From Planctomycetaceae bacterium (lineage in GTDB: Bacteria; Planctomycetota; Planctomycetia; Pirellulales; Pirellulaceae), in NCBI GenBank assembly GCA_002708345.1, contig PANG01000065.1:1-6715 (forward strand): DNA of 6,715 nucleotides. The letters are read 5' to 3'. A program made the translations under genes and the position numbers. The notes under the pieces are model-generated. The model did not search any database, had not been told where the DNA came from, and saw nothing but the letters and a program-made list of their open reading frames with translations. Of the stretch, positions 1 to 6,517 are shown one piece after another (position 1 is the stretch's first letter; the number at the start of each line of letters is the position of its first letter).

Positions 1-959
1 AAGGCCATCCCGGGGAATTCCACGTCGGTCTGGTCCAGTCGCAGGTAGGTGAACTCGATCGAGCTCTCCTCATCCAGGTCACGGCCAACGGTAAAGTCGA
101 ACATCCGTGAGTTGTAACTGGAGGCGACGGGTGTCCCGTCCCCGGCCACGTAATCGTTCCCGGTGCGGTGGCTGTAACCAAATCGGTAGCCCCAGTCGGC
201 ATCGCCCCCCATCAGGGTCTGTCGGCCGTGCCACTGGTTCCCGTTGGTTCGAAAATCCATCAGCGTGCTGCCGGCGGTGGCCGGGCCATCCTCAAAGCGA
301 GGCGAGCCGAGCAGCTGCACGTCCATGAACTGGAAACCAGGGCCATAAAGCGAGCTGAAAGGACCCTTGATGATGACGATATCCGAGATAATGCTCGAGT
401 CGATCTTGCTCAGTACGGTGTCGAGGTCAATTCGTGCCGGCACCCAGTGAGAACCGGAAGCGGCCAATCGCCCCACCCGGCTGCCGCGCAGCCGCGGATC
501 GTTGACAATCGGTGTTCGCCGCTGAAGCCCCACCCCGATCACCGAGGGAGATTTGCCAACCATTCCCCCGCTGTCGGTGGTTGCTCTCGCCTTGGACTCG
601 ATACCGAGGAGGATGTCAGTGGTTGGCTTCAGTCCCTGCCTGCCGGCGCTGGAGAGCAGGTTCTTGCTGACCTCGTAGGTGGAGAAGAAATCCGTGTAGA
701 ACTTGTTGGCTGCAGCGGGCGTCTGCACGCGGGGGTCAAAATCAATCCGCGGTTTCAGGGTGGGTTGATCCTGCAGCAGGATACTGACACCCAGCCGGCC
801 AGGTTGAAGAAGGACGTCAGGCAGGTCGCCAATGAGGCGGGTGACGATCTCGGCATCTGGATCCCCGGCAGAGAGATCGGCGGGAAAACTGGAAATCAAC
901 AGCGCGGCTGCTATCAGCAGGCGAGCTCCCTGTGGACCGATACGAACGTGGCGTCGCAT
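1..959 (-). CDS. TonB-dependent receptor, N-terminal part (runs off left edge)
   Basis: Outer-membrane gated-channel receptor that would import a bound ligand using energy passed by TonB. Translating back from ATG 959-957 gives 319 uninterrupted codons to the window edge, so the beta-barrel is mostly missing. Residues 1-31 look like a Sec signal peptide: basic start (MRRHVR), hydrophobic stretch at about 13-26, possible cleavage after LSA31. A plug domain follows, with GVGLQRRTPIVNDPRLRGSR at about 143-162 and DIVIIKGPFSSLYGPG at 193-208. The latter matches the plug signature 'IEVIKGPxSxLYG' of the family. From about residue 285, alternating polar/aromatic segments (FDFTVGRDL, IEFTYLRLDQ) look like early barrel strands. 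The start is supported by GGGAGGG about 5 bases upstream; a nearby ATG at 964 is in another frame. No clear TonB box was found. The ligand is unknown. It lies 127 bases downstream of the kinase gene on the same strand. Confidence 0.9.
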   Translation of the reverse strand, partial: MRRHVRIGPQGARLLIAAALLISSFPADLSAGDPDAEIVTRLIGDLPDVLLQPGRLGVSILLQDQPTLKPRIDFDPRVQTPAAANKFYTDFFSTYEVSKNLLSSAGRQGLKPTTDILLGIESKARATTDSGGMVGKSPSVIGVGLQRRTPIVNDPRLRGSRVGRLAASGSHWVPARIDLDTVLSKIDSSIISDIVIIKGPFSSLYGPGFQFMDVQLLGSPRFEDGPATAGSTLMDFRTNGNQWHGRQTLMGGDADWGYRFGYSHRTGNDYVAGDGTPVASSYNSRMFDFTVGRDLDEESSIEFTYLRLDQTDVEFPGMA

Positions 960-999
960 ACCATCCCTCCCTGGATGAGCCTGGCGAGGCAGAACCGTT

Positions 1000-1033
1000 A
1001 AAATACGTATTACTGGTATTTTCGGTATAACCC
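1000..1033. repeat. AT-rich inverted repeat and three 9-base GTAT direct repeats
   Basis: On the plus strand three consecutive 9-base units begin with GTAT: GTATTACTG (1007-1015), GTATTTTCG (1016-1024) and GTATAACCC (1025-1033). The same stretch has an inverted repeat, AAAATAC (1000-1006) with GTATTTT (1016-1022), and a 10-base palindrome AATACGTATT (1002-1011). It lies between the kinase stop and the receptor's ribosome binding site and overlaps the candidate -10 box, which is where a repressor operator would be expected. No protein family is recognised from the site. Confidence 0.4.
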
Positions 1034-1054
1034 GAGCCGTGACTTGATCGCCAA
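1025..1054 (-). promoter_or_regulatory. Possible weak promoter for the TonB-dependent receptor
   Basis: On the minus strand TTGGCG (1054-1049) is followed after 18 bases by TTATAC (1030-1025), or after 19 bases by TATACC. Both boxes are only partial matches to the sigma70 consensus. The position, about 65 bases upstream of the receptor start and inside the gap after the kinase stop, fits a promoter. The -10 candidate overlaps the 9-base repeat cluster. Planctomycete promoters are poorly characterised, so this is tentative. Confidence 0.25.
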
Positions 1055-1086
1055 ATCGGGATCCGAGGGCGAAAAATCAGCCTGGA

Positions 1087-4000
1087 TCAGGGCGATTCAG
1101 GGAAAAGTTGCTCCAGCAACCACTGCATGCGGGAATTTCCAGGTTGAACGTCCTTGAGCCAGTTTCGAGCGGCCAGGATGTTTTTCTCGGCTTCTGGCCT
1201 GTTCTCCCGGGCGCCGGCAATGAGTGCCGCGACCACATCATCCAGTCCACTCTTGTGCTGCCGTGCCTGGCGGGCTGCTGCGAGAGACTGGTCAGCGTCC
1301 CCCAGTTTGTCCAGCAGCAGCTGCGCGTGGGAGAGCAGGTTCTGGTAACGGGCATTTGCAGGCACCTGTTCGACACAGCTGCCGGCGAGTTCCAGCGCCC
1401 GCACCAGGGTCTCGGCGTTTTGTAGTGAGGGATGGTGAATAATCAACCGGGCAAGCAGGAACTGTTTTTCGGCGAAAGGTTCCCGCTGCAGCACCTGTTC
1501 CCACTGCTCGACAGCCTCCTGCCAGCAGGCGAGTGCCTCATCCGGCCGATCCAGTTTCGTGAGGATTTCTCCCTTGCGAGCCAGCAGGCTGGCGCGGTCA
1601 CTACGATAAGCATGATTAACCTCGACCAGGTCGATGAGCTGGGCCGTTTCCTCCAGGGATTCATCGAGTAGTTTTTCTGCGGTCTCCAGCTGGCCCTCTG
1701 CGACTTCAACATCTGCCAGCTGGCGACGGGCGATAGAGAGTCGCTGGACGAAATCGATGACCTGGTATTGCTTTACGAGTTCATTAAAGAGGTAGACCGA
1801 ATTACTAACGTGGGTCCGGGCCGGTGCGAGTTCCGCCCTGGAGAGGTAGCAGCGTCCGAGCATCTGGGTACTGGTAGCGAGGCCCTCGGTGATACTTGGC
1901 AGGGGTGACCGCGCCAGGAGTTCCTTGTAGATTGTCGTGGCCCTTGAGAAGGACGCGGTGGCAGACTCGAGATCATCGACCTGAAACTGGAGCTGGCCCA
2001 GGTCGACCAGGGTGATTGCCAGGGCTTCCTTGAACGCCGGGATATCGGGAACCACGACCACCAGCAATTCATATGATTCCAGGGCCTGCTTGTAGGCAGT
2101 TTCTTCGGCGGAAATGTTCCCCAGTGATCTCATTGTTGAGGCAAGCGAGATTAAAAGAGCGGCACGGGACTGGAGGTAATCGGGATTCTGGCTTTCCGTT
2201 TCCAGGAGCCTGTCAAACTGCTCAACGCCCTGCTGGAAATCTTTTGCTGCCTCGTCGATCTCTCCTCGCTCGTACTTGATCAAGCCAGCCAGGTTGAGGG
2301 CATTCCCCATGTTGACAGCCAGGCGCGAGTCACGAGGGTTTTCCCGCTGGAGCGTTCGGAAGAGGGCAAGCGATTCCACGGCGAGTCTTTCGGACTCTCC
2401 GATCTTTGCCATCTCGTAGTGCAGGTTGGCTGTATTCCCCAGGGCAATGGCCAGGGACTTCTGCAGGCTGGCATCCTCAGGCCATTTCCCCCCAAGGTCT
2501 CTCAACTGCTGGACCGTTACCTGGAAGAGCTGGCTCGATTGGTCCAGGTCCTCCTGTAACTGGTAGAGAATGGCCAGCTTGATCTGGGAGGTGGCAAGTT
2601 CCCTTTCAGGTTCGATGTTACCAGGTTGGGCTTCCTTGAGATCAGTGAAGACCTGTCTCGCCTGCTGGTAGGCATGTTCCGCCTCGGGAAGCTGGTTCAG
2701 GATCCTGCGAGCATCACCAAGCCTCAGGTAAGCCCGTCCCCTTTCCAGCTGGATTTCCAGGTCATCACTTTTCTGGGAGGCAAACTGCTCGTAATCGGCA
2801 GCCACTTTTTCAAGCAGCCCCTGCCGCATCCGTTGGACTCCCGGGTAGTGCTTGAGAACCTCGCTGATACCGGTCAGGGAGGTATCCACGGCGTTACGGG
2901 CCTGGCGAAAATTGTCCAGGGCCTCAACTCGCCGCTTCTCGGCAAGGTCACGGGCGATCACGGCCAGGCGTTCCGATTTCTCGGCCAGGGTGCGCTGAAG
3001 GGATTCCTCGTTCTTGGCCCGATTAATAGAAATTGCCGCCACGATCGAGATCGAGGCAATGATGACCAGGGAGGCGGCAGTGGCCAGGGCCCAGCTACGG
3101 TGTCGGCGCAGCCAGCGGCCAAATCGCTGGGTCAAGGACTCGGGATAGACACTGACCGGTTCATCAGCAATCCAGCTTTCAATATCAGCAGCCATGTGCT
3201 GGGGGGTGTGGTAGCGACCCTCCGGTTCCAGCGCCATTGCCTTGAGGCAGATCGCTTCCAGGACGGCAGGGATATGCTTGTTGAGGTGTCGTGGTGGAGG
3301 GAAATTGCCGGTACGTACTCTGTCGGTGATTTCCATCAAGTCTGAACCAGAGACCGAGGATTTCCTGGTGAGCAGGTAATAGAGCGTTGCACCGAGGCTG
3401 TAGACATCACTGGGAGGCCCAAGTTCATCGAGACGACCATCGGCCTGTTCCGGGGACATGTAACCCGGGGTCCCGAGCGTGCTGTGCATCTGCGTGTGGC
3501 TGGAATCGGGATCGGAAATGCTTGTCAGGTTGATTCCCCCTTCCGTGGGGGCCGATTCCAATTCCCCGATCGGTTTCGCCAGCCCCCAGTCGACGACAAA
3601 GGTCTCGTTGTATTTCCCCAGCAGAACGTTTGCCGGTTTGATGTCCCGATGGATGATACCTCGACTGTGGGCATAGCCAATCGCATTGCAGACGTCATTG
3701 AACTGGCGAAGAAGCTGGATAAACTCGACCCGGCGTTTGCCAATGAAGCGGTCGGGCGGGTAATTGTCGTGGAACTGGTCGATCGCATTCTTGAGTTCCT
3801 TGCCCCGAATAAATCGCATCACGTAGTAGGGACTGCCATCTGCCTGATTTCCCATTCCGTAGACCGGCACAATACAGGGATGTTCGAGTCGCCCGGTAAT
3901 CTGGGCCTCGCGAAAGAAACGGTCCTTCGTTTCCTCGCTGTGGAGATGATCCGCGAGAATCTCCTTGAGGGCTACTTCCCGGTTTAACTCGTTGTCCATG

Positions 4001-4566
4001 GCAATGGAAATCTGTCCCAGTCCGCCCTTGGCGTGGGCCCTCAGGACCTTGAAGCGACCATCGAGGGAGGATGGCTGCCCAAGGGCAATTGTCGACCTGG
4101 TCCTCATCTCCTCATCGTTGCCTGCAGGGGCGATGGTCATTGCCTCACTGTTTTCTGTTCCCTCGGCCCGGGGAGCGATAGTCATTGCCTCTGAGTTTTC
4201 GGTGCTCCTGGATTCCTGGTTACTTGGTGGATCTGCCGGTGGGGAAACATCCACGTCACTCTCGGCCAGTACCAGGGAGCTGACTTCATGGAGTTCCGCA
4301 TCGTGGAGGATGCTATTGGCGACCGCTTGCAGGGATTCTTCCAGTTGCCCCTGGTGGGCGCGCAAATGGACCTCCATCAACTGCTCAATCACCTGGTAAG
4401 ACTCGTCATCAAGCCAGCCACGATCCCTGATGACATCCTTGATCGGAGTCGACTTGTCCTGCAGCCAGCTGTTCATTGCCAGTACAAAGTCATCCCGGCT
4501 GAGCAGGCCATTTTGCAGTGCCATGTAGGCGAACAGCAGGTCGGTCGATATTCTTCCAGATTCCAT
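1087..4566 (-). CDS. Transmembrane Ser/Thr protein kinase with TPR repeats
   Basis: Hanks-type kinase of 1159 residues, predicted to phosphorylate Ser/Thr on cytoplasmic proteins. Residues 1-85 form a helical extension seen ahead of many planctomycete kinases. 100-165 is a Ser/Thr-rich linker with a 15-residue tandem repeat. The kinase domain spans about 170-466: glycine loop AKGGLGQISIA (179-189), VALK lysine K201, helix-C glutamate E220, catalytic HRDIKPAN (H306, D308, K310, N313), metal-binding DWG (D326) and SPE (371-373). The catalytic residues are present, so it should be active. A segment of about 35 residues rich in Ser/Thr lengthens the activation loop (331-365). One hydrophobic helix at about 492-513 follows a basic stretch (RWLRRHR), so the kinase is cytoplasmic and the C-terminal half extracytoplasmic. 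That half, about 600-1110, is a chain of roughly nine TPR-like helix pairs, probably for protein binding. ATG 4566 lacks a strong ribosome binding site (AGGGA lies 13 bases away). Substrate and signal are unknown. Confidence 0.95.
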   Translation of the reverse strand: MESGRISTDLLFAYMALQNGLLSRDDFVLAMNSWLQDKSTPIKDVIRDRGWLDDESYQVIEQLMEVHLRAHQGQLEESLQAVANSILHDAELHEVSSLVLAESDVDVSPPADPPSNQESRSTENSEAMTIAPRAEGTENSEAMTIAPAGNDEEMRTRSTIALGQPSSLDGRFKVLRAHAKGGLGQISIAMDNELNREVALKEILADHLHSEETKDRFFREAQITGRLEHPCIVPVYGMGNQADGSPYYVMRFIRGKELKNAIDQFHDNYPPDRFIGKRRVEFIQLLRQFNDVCNAIGYAHSRGIIHRDIKPANVLLGKYNETFVVDWGLAKPIGELESAPTEGGINLTSISDPDSSHTQMHSTLGTPGYMSPEQADGRLDELGPPSDVYSLGATLYYLLTRKSSVSGSDLMEITDRVRTGNFPPPRHLNKHIPAVLEAICLKAMALEPEGRYHTPQHMAADIESWIADEPVSVYPESLTQRFGRWLRRHRSWALATAASLVIIASISIVAAISINRAKNEESLQRTLAEKSERLAVIARDLAEKRRVEALDNFRQARNAVDTSLTGISEVLKHYPGVQRMRQGLLEKVAADYEQFASQKSDDLEIQLERGRAYLRLGDARRILNQLPEAEHAYQQARQVFTDLKEAQPGNIEPERELATSQIKLAILYQLQEDLDQSSQLFQVTVQQLRDLGGKWPEDASLQKSLAIALGNTANLHYEMAKIGESERLAVESLALFRTLQRENPRDSRLAVNMGNALNLAGLIKYERGEIDEAAKDFQQGVEQFDRLLETESQNPDYLQSRAALLISLASTMRSLGNISAEETAYKQALESYELLVVVVPDIPAFKEALAITLVDLGQLQFQVDDLESATASFSRATTIYKELLARSPLPSITEGLATSTQMLGRCYLSRAELAPARTHVSNSVYLFNELVKQYQVIDFVQRLSIARRQLADVEVAEGQLETAEKLLDESLEETAQLIDLVEVNHAYRSDRASLLARKGEILTKLDRPDEALACWQEAVEQWEQVLQREPFAEKQFLLARLIIHHPSLQNAETLVRALELAGSCVEQVPANARYQNLLSHAQLLLDKLGDADQSLAAARQARQHKSGLDDVVAALIAGARENRPEAEKNILAARNWLKDVQPGNSRMQWLLEQLFPESP
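4130..4203 (-). repeat. 45-base tandem repeat within the kinase gene
   Basis: Two copies at 4130-4158 and 4175-4203 share most bases and are spaced 45 bases apart, in frame. They encode TENSEAMTIAP twice (residues 122-132 and 137-147). A shorter third relative, RSTIALG, follows at 157-163. The copies differ at several synonymous positions, so the duplication is not recent or the peptide is under selection. Confidence 0.8.
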
Positions 4567-4954
4567 TGCAGTCAGACTGTCCCTGGAAATCCAGGTAATA
4601 GTGAAATGTGAATAACAGCAGAAGAGATCGACAGATTCCGGCAGGAGGAGACCATGAAGCGAGCTATTCTTGGGCGGAAAAACCTGCCTTCAGTTTAAAC
4701 CTTTTGTTGCCGGACGTTTGTCCCCTTCGTAGAAAAACGATCGAGATTTGACGGGTCGTGCTTGAGAAACTCCCAATTTCCAGCTCTCCAGGCTTCGCCA
4801 CAGGTATCAGCTGGCGACGGCGAGGCCGGGCGAGCAGATCTGGAATGATTACTACCGGCGACTGATGGGACTGGCTCAGCTCAAGCTCGGTGGCAGCCCT
4901 GGAGAACCGGTTTGACTGGCTGCAGGATCGTTCTGACCCCTGGCAGGCCACGTT
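4567..4954. other. 388-base intergenic region between DUF1501 gene and kinase gene
   Basis: No convincing gene is present. The region holds the degraded glycosylase-end copy at 4784-4817 (separate entry). All three minus-strand frames are stop-free over about 4698-4806. No strong terminator for the DUF1501 gene was found: a GCAGCC/GGCTGC pair (4893-4898 and 4918-4923) has a 19-base loop and no T run. No convincing promoter for the kinase was seen; TATTAC near 4595-4600 on the minus strand lacks a good -35 box. A plus-strand 14-codon ORF with a strong Shine-Dalgarno lies at 4654-4698 and is treated as a curiosity. Confidence 0.6.
4784..4817 (-). pseudogene. Remnant copy of the AlkA-like glycosylase 3' end (left direct repeat)
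   Basis: Bases 4784-4806 match 6522-6544 exactly (23 bases, same orientation), and the match extends to 4817/6555 with two mismatches. Read on the minus strand in the glycosylase frame it gives [15 protein letters not shown], against [12 protein letters not shown] in the intact gene: the family's Trp codon TGG is TGA here. Similarity upstream is weak and interrupted by stops (two consecutive just after an RR). Downstream the frame stays open for about 30 more codons, unlike the intact gene, which stops after LES. This could be a decayed duplicate, a target duplication or recombination site, or a dispersed repeat. Confidence 0.5.
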
Positions 4955-6337
4955 CTACAGCAGCTCTTCAATCGCGGTTCCGCCAGGAATCAATGGGATC
5001 GGTCGGCCGCTGTTGTCCTCCACCATGGCCTCGTGGTCGATGCCCAGGAAACGGTAGATCGTGGCCAGCAGGTCGTTCGGATCCAGCGGCCGGTCCTGGG
5101 GATGCTCACCCTTGGGATTCGTCGAGCCGATTACCTGGCCGGTCGGCATGCCCCCGCCCGAGACCAGCACCGACATGGCCGCCGGGTAATGGTCGCGGCC
5201 TGGCTGCATGATCTTGGACTGCGTCCCCTTCTGAGGATTAATTCGTGGTGTGCGGCCGAACTCGCCGCTGACGATCAGCATCACCTTCTTGTCCAGCCCA
5301 CGCTCGTAGAGATCTTCCACCAGCGCTGAAACTGCCTTGTCAAAGACTGGCAGGCGAGCTCGCGTGTCGTCGTAGAGGTGACCGTTGACCGCGTGGATGT
5401 CCCAGTTACCGATCCCGCCCGGAATGGAAGGGTTCTGCATCTCCATGGTGACAAAACTGGTTCCCGCCTCCACCAGCCGTCGAGCCAGCAGGGCACGCTG
5501 GCCCCATTTGTGCCGACCATATCGCTCGCGCGTGGCATCGTCCTCCTGGGTGATATCAAAGGCCTGGCGGGCTCGTTCACTGGTCAGCAGGTTAATCGCC
5601 TGCTGATGGAACTTGTCAATCGATTCCATCATGCCCGACCGGTCAACCTCGCGGCGGAGGTTATCAAAGGAGGCCAGTAGCGTCTGGCGATCTTCCAGGC
5701 GTTCTCGCACGGAGGGTTCCAGCGAGAGGTTGTTGACTTTAAAGCCCTCGACATTCGGATCTGCACCAACCACGAACGGTAGGAAGGCCGAACCCAGGCC
5801 GGCACTCCCCCCGCCATAGACGTTCTCGGCACTGGCAACATACGTTGGCATCGAGGGATCCCGCTTGCCCTGGAGCATCCGGGCCACGACCGGTCCCAGG
5901 CAGGGGTACTGCGCCTTCGGATCCAGTGGCTTGAGTGGGTTGTAACCAGAGAGAAATCGACCAGCCCCACCCGCATGGTTGGCGAAACCATGAGAGATCG
6001 AGCGAATAATGTTGAATCGGTCTGCGACCTTTGCATGCAGCGGCAGGAGTTCACAGATATCCATCCCCGGTACCCGGGTACTGATCGGTTTCATCTCCCC
6101 GCGGTAGTCAACCGGGGCGTCCGGCTTCAGGTCGTAGGTCTCCATGTGACTGGGACCCCCCTGCAGCCATATCAGGATCACGGAGGTATCCGGTGATGCG
6201 TGCCCAGCCTGCTCGGCCAGTGCCCGCCCGCGGAGAAGATCCGACAGGCCCAGGCCGCCCATGGCCAGGCTTCCGGCACGCAGGAAACTGCGGCGCGAGA
6301 GCGGAGAAGGTCCGGGACAACGGGAAGCGGTATTCAT
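4955..6337 (-). CDS. DUF1501 family protein, Tat-exported
   Basis: 460-residue protein of the DUF1501 family (PF07394), related to the alkaline-phosphatase/sulfatase fold and abundant in planctomycetes; its reaction is not established. Residues 1-41 form a twin-arginine signal: SRRSFLRAG (R15, R16), a hydrophobic stretch at about 19-35, and a likely cut after ALA41, so the folded protein is exported. Family motifs in order are WLQGGPSHMETYDLKPDAP (57-75), NHAGGAGRFLSGY (120-132), NWDIHAVNGH (311-320), SGEFGRTPR (357-365) and GRDHYP (380-385). Their Asp, His and Glu residues are candidate metal ligands. The C-terminus (DLLATIYRFLGID) is typical and complete. I chose ATG 6337 because it puts the RR motif at the usual distance; an in-frame ATG at 6382 adds 15 hydrophobic residues that do not fit a Tat leader. 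The family often sits beside a DUF1549/DUF1553 gene; none is visible here. Confidence 0.93.
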   Translation of the reverse strand: MNTASRCPGPSPLSRRSFLRAGSLAMGGLGLSDLLRGRALAEQAGHASPDTSVILIWLQGGPSHMETYDLKPDAPVDYRGEMKPISTRVPGMDICELLPLHAKVADRFNIIRSISHGFANHAGGAGRFLSGYNPLKPLDPKAQYPCLGPVVARMLQGKRDPSMPTYVASAENVYGGGSAGLGSAFLPFVVGADPNVEGFKVNNLSLEPSVRERLEDRQTLLASFDNLRREVDRSGMMESIDKFHQQAINLLTSERARQAFDITQEDDATRERYGRHKWGQRALLARRLVEAGTSFVTMEMQNPSIPGGIGNWDIHAVNGHLYDDTRARLPVFDKAVSALVEDLYERGLDKKVMLIVSGEFGRTPRINPQKGTQSKIMQPGRDHYPAAMSVLVSGGGMPTGQVIGSTNPKGEHPQDRPLDPNDLLATIYRFLGIDHEAMVEDNSGRPIPLIPGGTAIEELL

Positions 6338-6413
6338 GGAACTCGATTTCCAGTGCGCTGGTAGGACAACAAGGAGCAGCATCTGCTGTTATCTTTATCG
6401 GCTCTGTCTGATC

Positions 6414-6443
6414 ATTATGCTGAGTGGGGACTTTCCGGGTCAA
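6414..6443 (-). promoter_or_regulatory. Sigma70-like promoter for the DUF1501 gene
   Basis: On the minus strand TTGACC (6443-6438) and CATAAT (6419-6414) each match five of six consensus bases and are 18 bases apart. Transcription would start near 6407, giving a leader of about 70 bases to ATG 6337. It lies in the spacer after the glycosylase gene, so the DUF1501 gene is probably transcribed on its own. Confidence 0.5.
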
Positions 6444-6476
6444 TGTCGTCCATCTCAATCCACCCTGAAATGTCAG

Positions 6477-6513
6477 AAAAACAGCCCTCGTTTCACCCAA
6501 AGGGGGGGGTCTG
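6477..6513 (-). terminator. Possible Rho-independent terminator of the glycosylase gene
   Basis: On the minus strand CAGACCCC (6513-6506) can pair with GAGGGCTG (6489-6482) with two mismatches, followed directly by TTTTT (6481-6477). It begins 5 bases past the glycosylase stop and lies upstream of the DUF1501 promoter. The stem is imperfect and sits on a run of eight G/C bases, so it is tentative. Confidence 0.3.
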
Positions 6514-6517
6514 AGAG

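Noticed and set aside
168..1001. Long plus-strand open frame (277 codons)
   Set aside because: It is antisense to the TonB-dependent receptor, whose minus-strand reading has a signal peptide, ribosome binding site and plug motifs. The plus-strand product has no recognisable feature.
1068..1091. Possible terminator after the kinase (CCTG/CAGG then TTTTT)
   Set aside because: The stem is only 4 base pairs, overlaps the stop codon and is separated from the T run, so it is too weak to call.
2626..3345. Plus-strand open frame of 239 codons
   Set aside because: Lies wholly antisense to the kinase gene's membrane and TPR coding region; no ribosome binding site or domain.
4893..4923. Inverted repeat GCAGCC/GGCTGC after the DUF1501 stop
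   Set aside because: Six-base stem with a 19-base loop and no T run; likely chance.
4664..4951. Minus-strand open frame of 95 codons after the DUF1501 stop, starting at GTG
   Set aside because: No family recognised, no ribosome binding site, and the segment matching the glycosylase gene is in a different frame from the one that keeps the protein similarity.
6338..6382. Upstream in-frame start adding 15 residues to the DUF1501 protein
   Set aside because: The extra residues (MLLLVVLPAHWKSSS) would put a second hydrophobic stretch before the twin-arginine motif, which does not fit a Tat leader; the downstream ATG gives a normal one.
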